Positions 1 through 7,336 of a DNA stretch of 17,029 nucleotides are shown here, piece after piece. Position 1 is the first letter of the stretch; every line of letters starts with the position of its first letter. The translations under genes were made by a program, and so were the position numbers. The stretch is from the NCBI GenBank assembly GCA_002409525.1, contig DHNM01000045.1, positions 1 through 17,029 on the forward strand, written 5' to 3'. The stretch comes from Eubacterium sp. UBA5416. GTDB lineage: Bacteria; Bacillota; Clostridia; Lachnospirales; Lachnospiraceae. The notes under the pieces were generated by a model, which saw only the letters and a list, made by a program, of their open reading frames with translations, was not told where the DNA came from and ran no database searches.

Positions 1-1
1 C

Positions 2-154
2 AGCATGCGTGATTTGGTTCAAAGAGAAGTAAGCGATTATGATGACTTTTTTATTGCATCCAAAGAAGAAGCAAAAGAGCAGTTTAAGGCAGCAGAAGAT
101 ATTGTAGGTTGTGTGGAAAATTATTTGAAAGAAGAGAAAGAGATACTTCGGTAG
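2..154 (+). CDS. 3' end of an unrecognised gene, probably frameshifted near its end
   Basis: An open frame enters from the left edge (frame starting at base 2) and ends at TAG 152-154, giving the last 50 residues of an acidic, lysine/glutamate-rich, probably helical protein tail (it contains DYDDFF and EEAKEQFKAAED). I do not recognise the family. Directly after the stop, another frame (codons from 156) runs open to TAA 234-236 and reads like the same kind of sequence, containing ASEETIDMLEDSIEQQ. Skipping the single T at 152 joins the two (R-R-I-Q). The gene may therefore be frameshifted, or the assembly may carry one extra base. The next gene has its own promoter, so this one ends a separate transcription unit. 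The frame is seen in sequence; that the tail once continued is inference. Confidence 0.5.
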   Translation, partial: SMRDLVQREVSDYDDFFIASKEEAKEQFKAAEDIVGCVENYLKEEKEILR

Positions 155-248
155 AATCCAGGCATCAGAGGAAACGATTGATATGCTTGAAGACTCTATC
201 GAGCAGCAGGTGCCATATATATCGGATTACTTTTAAACATTCATCGAA

Positions 249-270
249 TTTCCCAAAATTATTTGGGAAA
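249..270. repeat. Perfect 9-bp inverted repeat upstream of the symporter promoter
   Basis: TTTCCCAAA (249-257) and TTTGGGAAA (262-270) form a perfect dyad with a 4-nt spacer. It begins 12 nt after the TAA at 236 and ends 13 nt before the candidate -35 at 284. No U-run follows it on the plus strand, so it is not a classical terminator. It could be an operator or activator site for the symporter promoter, or a weak 3' hairpin of the upstream gene. Confidence 0.5.
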
Positions 271-283
271 ATTGTGAAAATGA

Positions 284-312
284 TTGAGATATTTCCCTGA
301 AAGTCGTATACT
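284..312 (+). promoter_or_regulatory. Candidate sigma-A promoter of the symporter gene
   Basis: TTGAGA (284-289), a 17-nt spacer and TATACT (307-312). The predicted start site is near 319, leaving a leader of about 54 nt before the symporter ATG. No other good promoter is visible between the preceding stop and the gene. Confidence 0.55.
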
Positions 313-372
313 TATCTCATAACTTGCAGATGTGCTTCATGACAAATGCAATTCAAAGGAGGAGAGAAGAGT

Positions 373-1791
373 ATGGGAAATATTCAGGTAGTACCGCTTA
401 TTATTTTGATCATCTACATGTTGGTAATGGTGTCAATCGGATTTTTCGTGAACAAGCTGAAGATCAAGACAAGTACGGATTATATGTTGGCGGGCAGGAG
501 TATGGGGGTCCTTATGATCGCGTGCTCATTGTCTGCCAACAATGTCGGAGGAGGAAGTACAACCGGTGTGGCGGCAAAGGCCTTTAACGGCTGGGGAATG
601 AGTGCCGCCTGGTATGTCTTAGCGGCAGCTGTTGCGATGATTCCGTTGGCTTTTTTTGCACCTAAGATCAGAAAGACAATGGCAGTCACGATTCCGGAGG
701 TGGTGAACCGGAGATTTGGGAATTTTGCGGGTATTTTTACCGCTGTTTTAAATGTTCTTTCGCTGTTCTGCCTGACGGCTTCACAGATTCTGGCCTCGGC
801 TTCCGTGCTGAGCACGATTACAGGACTTCCGTTAAATGTTGCGGTTTTGCTTGCAGGCGGAATCATCATTATCTACACAACGCTTGGCGGGATGCTGGCG
901 GATGCTATTGCGGATATTATGCAGTTTTTCATTATTTTCTTCGGACTTTTGATTTCAGTTCCCATGGTTGTTCACGGAGCAGGCGGCTGGGCAGAGATTT
1001 CAAGCAAACTTCCACCGGTGGAACTGAGCCCGCTTAAGATTGGAATCCCAACGATTCTTGGACTGATCTTCAACTATTTCTGTACGTTCCTTTCCGGGCC
1101 GGAGATGGTGAGCCGTTTTTCAAGTGCTGAGGATGAGAAGACAGCAGTGAAAGCATCCGTTCTGTCTGCTGTGTTTATGGCACTTCTGGCTTTTATGCCG
1201 ACAATCATCGGACTTGTATCACTGGCTGAGAATCCCGGGCTGGACGATGGGACAGGAACAACAGCACTCATGTATGCCGCATCGAAATACGCGCCATCGG
1301 TAATAACCGGACTTGTCTCCGCTGCGATTGTCGCAGCCACGATGTCCAGTGCGGATTCGAACCTATTATGTGCTTCTACAATTCTGATCAAAGACATCTA
1401 TCAGCGTTTTATCAATCCGAAAGTTTCGGACAGACGTCTGATCACACTGACCAGAGCCAGCAATGTCTGTATCTGTCTGGTATCCATGGTTATTGCGCTG
1501 TTTAACATCAATCTGATTACGCTGAATCTTTTTGCATTTGCCCTGCGTTCGGCCGGACCTTTCGCGGCTTATGCTCTTGGGATGGTTGTCCCGAAAGCAA
1601 CTAAGAACGCAGGAATAATTTCAATTATCGTTGGATCCGTCGCGGTTGTGATATGGCAGATCTGGGGAACTTCAACAGGGATTCTTCCGATCGTATTCGG
1701 CTGCTTCTGGGGAATCATTACCTTCCTGCTGATCACGAAGATTGAGTCATCCAGGGGAGTACCGCCGGCACCATCCGCATATGAAGAATAA
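373..1791 (+). CDS. Sodium:solute symporter (SSS family) permease
   Basis: A 472-residue, strongly hydrophobic protein with about 13 membrane segments, predicted to couple Na+ entry to uptake of an organic solute across the cytoplasmic membrane. Family marks are an N-terminal helix followed by DYMLAGR (about 36-42), the SANNVGGGS unwound-helix region (54-62), YTTLGGMLADAIAD (168-181) typical of the SSS signature region, and TMSSADSNLL (323-332), where Ser/Thr residues usually form the Na2 site. The substrate cannot be read from sequence; pantothenate, proline, sugar or carboxylate are all possible. An in-frame ATG lies upstream at 346, but AAAGGAGGA (356-364) sits inside that extension, about 8 nt before ATG 373, so 373 is the start. 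It is monocistronic: its own promoter lies upstream and a strong terminator follows. Confidence 0.9.
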   Translation: MGNIQVVPLIILIIYMLVMVSIGFFVNKLKIKTSTDYMLAGRSMGVLMIACSLSANNVGGGSTTGVAAKAFNGWGMSAAWYVLAAAVAMIPLAFFAPKIRKTMAVTIPEVVNRRFGNFAGIFTAVLNVLSLFCLTASQILASASVLSTITGLPLNVAVLLAGGIIIIYTTLGGMLADAIADIMQFFIIFFGLLISVPMVVHGAGGWAEISSKLPPVELSPLKIGIPTILGLIFNYFCTFLSGPEMVSRFSSAEDEKTAVKASVLSAVFMALLAFMPTIIGLVSLAENPGLDDGTGTTALMYAASKYAPSVITGLVSAAIVAATMSSADSNLLCASTILIKDIYQRFINPKVSDRRLITLTRASNVCICLVSMVIALFNINLITLNLFAFALRSAGPFAAYALGMVVPKATKNAGIISIIVGSVAVVIWQIWGTSTGILPIVFGCFWGIITFLLITKIESSRGVPPAPSAYEE

Positions 1792-1827
1792 TGTTGATTA
1801 AACTAAATGGGAACAACATAAATTAAT

Positions 1828-1864
1828 AACAGCCGGAATGGAGAAATCGTCCATTCCGGCTGTT
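1828..1864 (+). terminator. Rho-independent terminator of the symporter gene
   Basis: A 15-bp perfect stem (1828-1842 with 1850-1864), 7-nt loop, then TATTAT; the arm contains CCGGAATGGA. The T-tract is short, but the stem is very stable and lies 36 nt after the stop. The same arm core recurs at 6189-6198. Confidence 0.8.
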
Positions 1865-1963
1865 TATTATATATCAATATCCCCCGGATACCCATATAGA
1901 ATCAATGAACAGCTAAGCTGCAAAGGCTTTTGCGGTGTTAAAATATATATCCCTGCTACGGGC

Positions 1964-1992
1964 TTGTATGCACTGGAAGAGATTGTTAAAAT
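1964..1992 (+). promoter_or_regulatory. Candidate promoter of the ABC importer operon
   Basis: TTGTAT (1964-1969), 17-nt spacer, TAAAAT (1987-1992), about 35 nt before the GTG start at 2027. A second -10-like TATAAT occurs at 1992-1997 without a well-spaced -35. No Fur or PerR box with a good match is visible, and no cobalamin riboswitch core is seen in 1866-2026. Confidence 0.45.
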
Positions 1993-2026
1993 ATAATCAA
2001 ATTTAAAATGAAGGGAGGAATAATAA

Positions 2027-3094
2027 GTGAAAAAACAAAAAAGCCATATCTCGTTTTCAAAAGACGGAGAAATTAACATGCAATTGATTATATTTCTCTT
2101 GACAATAACAGCAATTATAACAGTGATCTTAGCTGTAGGGATTGGGCCGATCAGTGTGAATCCCGGCACAACACTTAAAGTAATTCTGAGTAAGATTCCG
2201 GGCATCAGTAATAGGATTCAGATCAGCTGGAGGGATTTGGATGAGAACATTGTTATGAATCTGCGTTTGCCAAGAGTCTTACTGGGTATGATTGTTGGAG
2301 CGTCATTAGCAGTGACAGGTGTTTCCATGCAGGCTCTGGTCAGAAATAAACTGGCCGATCCGTTTATTCTGGGAGTTTCTTCTGGAGCCTCAGCATTTGC
2401 AACATTAGGTATGCTGTTTGGTGCGTTTTCGTTTCTGGGAAAATATGCATTGCCCATCAGTGCGTTTTTAGGTGCTGCGGCTACGATCATATTGGTCTAT
2501 ATTATTTCGAGAGTAGGCGGCAGAATTGATGTTACTCAGCTGCTCCTATCCGGAGTAGCCATTTCTATGATTATGGACGGTCTGACAAAAGTAATTACAT
2601 TAAGTGCTCCGAACGCCCTGGGACTGCATAATGCTGAGTTTTGGATGTCGGGAAGCCTGGCAGGTGCGAAATGGGGTTATTTGACACTGCCGCTTGTTGT
2701 AATGCTTTTATGTATGTTTGTGTTGATGATTAATTACAGAACTTTAAATGCTCTTTTGCTTGGTGAGGATACTGCAGGTACATTAGGGGTAAATGTACCG
2801 AGAATGCAGAAACTGCTTGTACTGATTTCATCGTTACTTGCAGGCGTTACAATTTCTGTGAGCGGGAGTATTGGATTTATCGGACTCATGTGTCCTCATA
2901 TTGCCCGGATTATGGTGGGGTCGGATCATAAAAAGGTATTACCTGTGGCAGCATTGCTGGGAGGGATACTCGTAGTCTGGACGGATGTCGCGGCACGCAT
3001 GATCATTGCTCCGGAGGAACTTCCGCTTGGAATTCTTACGGCGATTTTGGGAGGCCCGTTTTTTATTGTCCTGCTCAAAAAGAAAAATTACTAG
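2027..3094 (+). CDS. FecCD-family ABC transporter permease (iron-siderophore/heme/cobalamin class)
   Basis: A 355-residue polytopic membrane protein of the BtuC/FhuB/FecCD fold, about 10 membrane helices, the usual length for the family. It forms the homodimeric channel of a type II importer. Marks: PRVLLGMIVGASLAVTGV (82-99), VRNKLADPFILGVSSGAS (105-122), and GFIGLMCPHIAR (283-294), the loop that contacts the ATPase. The GTG start at 2027 is chosen because GGGAGG (2013-2018) sits 8 nt upstream; an ATG at 2078 is a weaker alternative that would remove a short charged N-terminus. It is the first gene of a permease-ATPase-binding protein operon, with 17 nt to the ATPase. Substrate class is family knowledge; the exact ligand is not visible. 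Confidence 0.9.
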   Translation: MKKQKSHISFSKDGEINMQLIIFLLTITAIITVILAVGIGPISVNPGTTLKVILSKIPGISNRIQISWRDLDENIVMNLRLPRVLLGMIVGASLAVTGVSMQALVRNKLADPFILGVSSGASAFATLGMLFGAFSFLGKYALPISAFLGAAATIILVYIISRVGGRIDVTQLLLSGVAISMIMDGLTKVITLSAPNALGLHNAEFWMSGSLAGAKWGYLTLPLVVMLLCMFVLMINYRTLNALLLGEDTAGTLGVNVPRMQKLLVLISSLLAGVTISVSGSIGFIGLMCPHIARIMVGSDHKKVLPVAALLGGILVVWTDVAARMIIAPEELPLGILTAILGGPFFIVLLKKKNY

Positions 3095-3111
3095 ACAGGG
3101 GAGGTGTATTC

Positions 3112-3948
3112 GTGAAAGACAATATGGACCTATCCATTCAAGAACTTGACTTTTCATTTGAGAAAAGAAAAATAATTGAAGACATTGAACTGAATGTGAA
3201 AGAGGGAGAATTTGTTGGAATTATCGGCCCGAATGGAAGCGGAAAATCAACGATTCTAAAGAATGTTTACCGGTCACTTGAACCTGAAAAGGGTACTGTT
3301 TTTCTGAATGGTGAGGAGCTGGGAAAGATATCCTATAAAGAAATGGCCAGAAAACTTGGAGTCGTGGGTCAGGAAAATTATGTACCATTTGACTTTAAGG
3401 TCGAGGATATTGTGGCTATGGGAAGAAGTCCCCATAAAAAGTTATTTGATACAGATACGAATGAAGACAAAAAAATTGTGATGGATTCTTTAAAAAAGAT
3501 AGGAATGGAAGATACTGCGAAAAGAAGTTATCAGCATCTTTCCGGAGGAGAAAAACAAAGAGTAATTATAGCCAGAGCGCTGGCGCAGCAGACAAAGTTT
3601 CTGATATTAGATGAACCGACAAACCATCTGGATATTGGATATCAACTATCCACATTTGATCTGATAAAGAGGTTGGGTGTGACTGTTTTGGCAGCAATAC
3701 ATGATTTGAATATAGCTGCAATGTATTGTGACAGGATTTATGTATTAAAAGACGGCAAGATGATTGCAAATGGAAAACCGGAGAAAATTCTGACCGCAGA
3801 GCTGATCTGGAAGGTATATGGTGTAAAAACGGATATCATGATACATCCGAAAACAGGAAAGATTAATATCACTTATTTGCCAGAATGTATTGTGCAGGAA
3901 CATGAACAGCAGGTCAGGGATACTCATAAAGGAGAAGCAGATGAATAA
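3112..3948 (+). CDS. FecE/FhuC-type ABC transporter ATP-binding protein
   Basis: A 278-residue cytoplasmic ATPase that powers the adjacent FecCD permease. Walker A GPNGSGKST (39-47), a Q-loop near GVVGQENY (84-90), ABC signature LSGGEKQR (143-150), Walker B FLILDEPT (163-170), D-loop NHLD and H-loop His197 are all intact. As is usual for FecE/BtuD/FhuC proteins, a short C-terminal extension of about 70 residues follows the H-loop. The GTG start at 3112 follows GGGAGG with 8-nt spacing; an ATG at 3124 is possible but worse placed. Its last codons overlap the start of the binding-protein gene by 8 nt, so translational coupling is likely. Confidence 0.92.
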   Translation: MKDNMDLSIQELDFSFEKRKIIEDIELNVKEGEFVGIIGPNGSGKSTILKNVYRSLEPEKGTVFLNGEELGKISYKEMARKLGVVGQENYVPFDFKVEDIVAMGRSPHKKLFDTDTNEDKKIVMDSLKKIGMEDTAKRSYQHLSGGEKQRVIIARALAQQTKFLILDEPTNHLDIGYQLSTFDLIKRLGVTVLAAIHDLNIAAMYCDRIYVLKDGKMIANGKPEKILTAELIWKVYGVKTDIMIHPKTGKINITYLPECIVQEHEQQVRDTHKGEADE

Positions 3949-4912
3949 GAAACTGATCAGTGCGTTATTGGTAACGGTGGTGACCTTCTCGGCACTTTCG
4001 GGATGTGGTAAAAAGGAAGTGGAGGATAACCAGGATCATAGTAAGGAGAATGTAAAAAATACAACAGTGACATTCGATAATTATGGAAGAAAAGTAACAG
4101 TATCCGGAGTGCCAGAAAAAGTATTGACGCTTGGGCCAAACTGTACTGAACTATTTTGTGCTCTTGGCCTGGATCAGTATGTAATTGGAGATTCTCTGAA
4201 CAATCATAGCCGTGGGGCTTTGCCTGAATATAAAGAAGCATATGATCAAATTCCTGAGCTGAATCATTCATCAGCCACACGTGAATCAGTTGAGACCTCC
4301 GGAGCCGATTTTATCTATGGAATTGACTGGGAATTTGGGGATGAAGGATTGGATATTGATGAGCTGGACAAATTTGGAATCACTACATATATGAACTCTG
4401 CTTCTACCCTAGATGAGATGTATCAGGAAATCGAAGATATAGGAAAGATTTTTCACGTTGAGCAGAAAGCAGAAGATTATATCAAGGATCAAAAAGAGCG
4501 CATTGCAGCAGTCCGGGATAAACATAAAGGTCAGGAGCCGATAAAAGTTCTTGTTTATGACAGTGGAAATGATGGGGTATTTACTTGCGGCGGCGATAAT
4601 TTTGAAACACTGCTGATAGAGCTCGCAGGTGGAAAAAACATTTTCGATGACCAGACCAAAAAGCAGTGGATAACTGTAAGTTATGAGGAGGCAATTGCAA
4701 GGGAACCGGATGTTATCTTAATTCACGACTATGATTCGCCCTCTGTAGAGGAAAAAATAGATGAAATAAAAAACAATGATGTTTTGTCACAATTAGAATG
4801 TGTGAAAAAAGAACGCTTTGCCACGATTGAATTGGAATCTGTTTTACCTGGTGATCGTATGGCTTATACGGTAGAAAAAATTGCTGGGGATTTTCAAAAA
4901 CTTATAGATTAA
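3941..4912 (+). CDS. Substrate-binding lipoprotein of the FecCD-type ABC importer
   Basis: A 323-residue extracytoplasmic solute-binding protein of the cobalamin/Fe3+-siderophore group (periplasmic-binding type with two lobes joined by a rigid helix). The N-terminus is a lipoprotein signal: MNKK, hydrophobic stretch, lipobox LSGC with Cys22 as lipidation site. The mature part starts with a charged linker, then YGRKVTV and PEKVLTLGPNCTELFCALGL, typical of the first lobe. ATG 3941 is chosen over an upstream in-frame ATG because AAAGGAGA lies just upstream and the signal peptide begins exactly here. The gene overlaps the ATPase gene by 8 nt. The ligand is unknown: siderophore, heme, cobalamin or another metal complex. 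Confidence 0.9.
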   Translation: MNKKLISALLVTVVTFSALSGCGKKEVEDNQDHSKENVKNTTVTFDNYGRKVTVSGVPEKVLTLGPNCTELFCALGLDQYVIGDSLNNHSRGALPEYKEAYDQIPELNHSSATRESVETSGADFIYGIDWEFGDEGLDIDELDKFGITTYMNSASTLDEMYQEIEDIGKIFHVEQKAEDYIKDQKERIAAVRDKHKGQEPIKVLVYDSGNDGVFTCGGDNFETLLIELAGGKNIFDDQTKKQWITVSYEEAIAREPDVILIHDYDSPSVEEKIDEIKNNDVLSQLECVKKERFATIELESVLPGDRMAYTVEKIAGDFQKLID

Positions 4913-4963
4913 TAATAAGGCAAAAATAATTCTCTGGAATGCGTGTATGGGAGAAATAATTAC

Positions 4964-4991
4964 TTGATTTTTATAGAAAAAGTGTTAAAAT
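4964..4991 (+). promoter_or_regulatory. Candidate promoter of the GldA-like dehydrogenase gene
   Basis: TTGATT (4964-4969), 16-nt spacer, TAAAAT (4986-4991). The -10 lies inside a small dyad, TGTTA-AAA-TAACA (4983-4995). Downstream, TAACTTA occurs twice in the leader (from 5004 and again near 5028). This indicates a separate transcription start from the ABC operon, with a leader of about 65 nt. Confidence 0.45.
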
Positions 4992-5064
4992 AACATATAC
5001 ACGTAACTTATGAACAAGTTTTTCTGATAACTTAAATTATAAATCATTACGGAGGATTATTTAT

Positions 5065-6159
5065 ATGAGTCATTATAAAGTTTTGTTACCGAATTACAGT
5101 GTGGGCAGTGGATGTTATGAGGATATTCCCGAGATAACGAAATATTACGGGAAGAGGGCGGTTGTGATAGGTGGAAAAACTGCGATGTCTAAGGCAAAGG
5201 CTGCACTCCTTGATGCAATAAATGGATCTGATGTGAAGATCACGGATTTTATCTGGTTTGGCGGAGATTCCAGCTATGAAAATGGAGACAAATTGAAAGA
5301 GATGCAGGCGGTTCAAAAGGCCGATATGATCTTTGCTGTCGGAGGCGGCCGTGCCTGTGATACGGGAAAGTACGTAGCAGATCAGCTTTCTAAACCTGTG
5401 TTTACGTTCCCGACACTGGGATCTAACTGTGCCGCATGTACGGCGATTTCCGTAATCTACAATTCCGATCATTCATTTAAAGAATATTACTATCCGGAAC
5501 CGGCGGTTCATACTTTTATTGATATGGATATCGTGGCAGATTCACCGGCAGATTATCTCTGGGCCGGAATAGGCGATGCTCTTTCGAAAGAGCCGGAAGC
5601 AGTCTTTTCTTCAAAGGATGATGACCTGTTCCATACGCCGCTATTAGGAGTTCAGCTCAGCCATTCCTGTACCAAACCCCTGCTTCGTTATGGAAAGAAG
5701 GCACTGGAAGACTGCAGAGCGAAGAAAGCATCTTTTGAGTTGGAGCAGGTAACCCTGGATATCATCATCAGTACAGGAATTGTCTCAAACCTTGTATCCG
5801 GAGAGGATTATTATTACAACAGCAGCCTCGCACATGCTTTCTACAATGGTTCCACAGTCGTAGAAAACAGCAAGGGAAAGCATCTCCACGGTGAGATTGT
5901 ATCATTTGGTGTTCTGATTCAGCTGGTATATGCCGGTAAACCAGATCAGTTTGATGAAATCGCAGCATTTAACCACTCGTTCGGACTGCCTGTCTGTTTA
6001 AGTGACCTCGATATCACAGCAGAGGATATTCCACAGATTGTCGAGCGAGCGAAAGACACCGAGGAGTGGAGACACAAACCGGCAGATGTTACCACGGAGA
6101 AGTTTATGGATGCAATTTTTAATGCAGATAAACGTGGAAAAACATTCGCAGAATTGTAA
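5065..6159 (+). CDS. Iron-containing alcohol dehydrogenase family protein, glycerol dehydrogenase (GldA)-like
   Basis: A 364-residue NAD(P)-dependent polyol/alcohol dehydrogenase of the DHQ-synthase-like superfamily, normal length for GldA. The N-terminal half binds nucleotide: VVIGGKTAM (33-41) and AVGGGRACDTGK (91-102). The metal ligands known for glycerol dehydrogenase can be located: Asp171 in WAGIGDALS, His257 in LAHAFYNG and His275 in HLHGE; spacing matches the family. The annotated substrate should stay open (glycerol, hydroxyketone, other diol), because many clostridial paralogues are uncharacterised. ATG 5065 follows ACGGAGGA with 8-nt spacing. It has its own promoter and ends in a hairpin shared with the convergent ferritin operon. 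Confidence 0.85.
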   Translation: MSHYKVLLPNYSVGSGCYEDIPEITKYYGKRAVVIGGKTAMSKAKAALLDAINGSDVKITDFIWFGGDSSYENGDKLKEMQAVQKADMIFAVGGGRACDTGKYVADQLSKPVFTFPTLGSNCAACTAISVIYNSDHSFKEYYYPEPAVHTFIDMDIVADSPADYLWAGIGDALSKEPEAVFSSKDDDLFHTPLLGVQLSHSCTKPLLRYGKKALEDCRAKKASFELEQVTLDIIISTGIVSNLVSGEDYYYNSSLAHAFYNGSTVVENSKGKHLHGEIVSFGVLIQLVYAGKPDQFDEIAAFNHSFGLPVCLSDLDITAEDIPQIVERAKDTEEWRHKPADVTTEKFMDAIFNADKRGKTFAEL

Positions 6160-6184
6160 ATAAAAAAGCGCGAAGTAATCAAAA

Positions 6185-6218
6185 GGGGCCGGAATGGAGC
6201 TATTTCCATTCCGGTCCC
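6185..6218. terminator. Bidirectional terminator between dehydrogenase and ferritin genes
   Basis: A 14-bp stem (6185-6198 with 6205-6218, one G-U pair) lies between convergent genes. On the minus strand the stem is followed by TTTTGATT and further on by a T6 run, giving a good terminator for the ferritin operon. On the plus strand the tail is T-poor (TGGCTTGTCTT), so termination in that direction is weaker. The arm core CCGGAATGGA is identical to the terminator at 1828-1864. Confidence 0.7.
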
Positions 6219-6250
6219 TGGCTTGTCTTACAGATTAAGAGATGTACTAC

Positions 6251-6739
6251 TTATCCACGGTCCTTTAATTCCCTATCCAGCAGGAAGAGTCCGCCCGGAT
6301 CTTCTGCGATAAGATCATAAGCCTTTAGATTGTCATCCGCATTCTTTTCTTCTTCTGCCTGTTCATTGATAAACCAGCCTAAGAATTCAAGTGAGCGGTA
6401 GTCATTGCAATCATCAGCAGTTTTATAGATCTCATTGATGGAAGAAGTGATATACTGCTCATGCTTCAACGCTGCCGTAAGAGGATCTTTGACCGATCCG
6501 TATGTTCCCGCGGGGGCATCGACCGCTGTCAGCGTGATCTTAGCATTGTTATCTAACAGATACCGGCGGATGCGCTCTGCGTGATCAAGTTCTTCCTGTG
6601 CCTGTACCTTGAACCAGTTTTCAAATCCCATGAGACCTTGATCTGAATAATAATTTGCAATGCCAAGATAAAGATATGCAGAATACAATTCTTTATTAAT
6701 CTGTTCAGCGAGTAACTCTTTTACTTTTGTGTCAAGCAT
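6251..6739 (-). CDS. ftnA: Bacterial non-heme ferritin (FtnA type)
   Basis: A 162-residue four-helix-bundle iron storage subunit that oxidises Fe2+ and stores mineral iron in a 24-mer cage. The ferroxidase ligands occur at the same numbers as in E. coli FtnA: Glu17 (NKELYSAYLYL), Glu50 and His53 (EELDHAERI), Glu94 (HEQYI), Gln127 and Glu130 (INEQAEEE). No heme-ligand methionine of a bacterioferritin is apparent. An AAGGGG ribosome binding site precedes the ATG. It lies 35 nt downstream of desulfoferrodoxin on the same strand with no terminator between, so both are probably one mRNA; this fits joint control by peroxide/iron. Confidence 0.93.
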   Translation of the reverse strand: MLDTKVKELLAEQINKELYSAYLYLGIANYYSDQGLMGFENWFKVQAQEELDHAERIRRYLLDNNAKITLTAVDAPAGTYGSVKDPLTAALKHEQYITSSINEIYKTADDCNDYRSLEFLGWFINEQAEEEKNADDNLKAYDLIAEDPGGLFLLDRELKDRG

Positions 6740-6774
6740 TTTAGGTACTTCCCCTTTCAGTTTACGTCAGTGCC

Positions 6775-7158
6775 TTAGCAGCCTGCCTTCCAAAGTCCAT
6801 GAAGGTTGCAGTATTCGAAAGCACTAACCGGTTTATCGCCATCCGCCAATGCAAATGTAGCGATTGGTTCATCTTTTGGAGTGAGGTGTTTCATCTCTCC
6901 GCCCTTTTCTGTTTCAAGATAGATCCACATGATATAGTGCTCTTCTGTCATTGGATGAAGGGTCGAGCCAACTTTAACCGTGACTTCGTTTCCGTTTACT
7001 GTGATAACCGGGACATGTTTTTCTGTAGCGGCATCTGTAGTATTTGCTTTTAACTCAGTCATTGGATCCCCGCAACAGACAAGAGTTCCGCCGCCTTCAT
7101 GTACCATAGCTACAATGTTCCCGCAATGCTCACAACGATAAAACTTTGTTTCACTCAT
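6775..7158 (-). CDS. dfx: Desulfoferrodoxin (two-iron superoxide reductase)
   Basis: A 127-residue cytoplasmic superoxide reductase that converts superoxide to peroxide without releasing oxygen, typical of anaerobes. The N-terminal desulforedoxin-like domain has the complete Cys4 rubredoxin-type site: Cys9, Cys12, Cys28, Cys29. The C-terminal neelaredoxin-like domain carries the catalytic His4-Cys centre: His48, His68, His74, Cys117, His120, together with the Glu46-Lys47 pair that guards the open iron site. All key residues are present, so it should be active as a 2Fe-SOR. CAGGAGGT precedes the ATG. It is the first gene of an operon with ferritin, driven by the promoter at 7255-7283. Confidence 0.95.
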   Translation of the reverse strand: MSETKFYRCEHCGNIVAMVHEGGGTLVCCGDPMTELKANTTDAATEKHVPVITVNGNEVTVKVGSTLHPMTEEHYIMWIYLETEKGGEMKHLTPKDEPIATFALADGDKPVSAFEYCNLHGLWKAGC

Positions 7159-7246
7159 AAAAGTACCTCCTGGATTTTTTGAAATGTAAATTGTGTTTAC
7201 AGTTAGTTCCGAAATATTATGATATTTATTGACGAAATCTAACTAT

Positions 7247-7283
7247 TTATGATCATTATACACAATATTCACGAAAATTACAA
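7247..7283 (-). promoter_or_regulatory. dfx-ftnA promoter with overlapping PerR-type operator
   Basis: Read on the minus strand: TTGTAA (7283-7278), 17-nt spacer, TATAAT (7260-7255), predicted start near 7248 and a leader of about 90 nt. The 15-bp GTATAATGATCATAA (7261-7247) matches the Bacillus PerR consensus TTATAATNATTATAA at 12 of 14 fixed positions and covers the -10. It matches the Fur 7-1-7 box less well (10 of 14). Repressor occupancy would block RNA polymerase directly. PerR control of dfx-type genes is established in clostridia; its use here is inference. Confidence 0.7.
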
Positions 7284-7336
7284 GAGGCCCGGTAAAGTTT
7301 CCCAGGGTATTTTGTCATGATACTTGGGCTGATGAT

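Noticed and set aside
109..300. 63-codon open frame near the left edge
   Set aside because: It overlaps the coding-like frames ending at 154 and 236, has no ribosome binding site and a low-complexity basic composition; treated as shadow.
1838..1996. An open plus-strand frame of 52 codons between the symporter terminator and the ABC operon, with a coding-like end (PATGLYALEEIVKI)
   Set aside because: Its only ATG lies inside the terminator stem, no ribosome binding site precedes it, and its end overlaps the candidate ABC promoter; most likely chance.
1866..2026. Possible cobalamin riboswitch upstream of the FecCD-type operon
   Set aside because: No B12-box or conserved GCCACTG core was found, and the leader after the predicted start is only about 30 nt.
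7301..7328. Imperfect hairpin after the M42 peptidase stop
   Set aside because: Two 4-bp helices with a bulge and no T-run on the minus strand; too weak to call a terminator.
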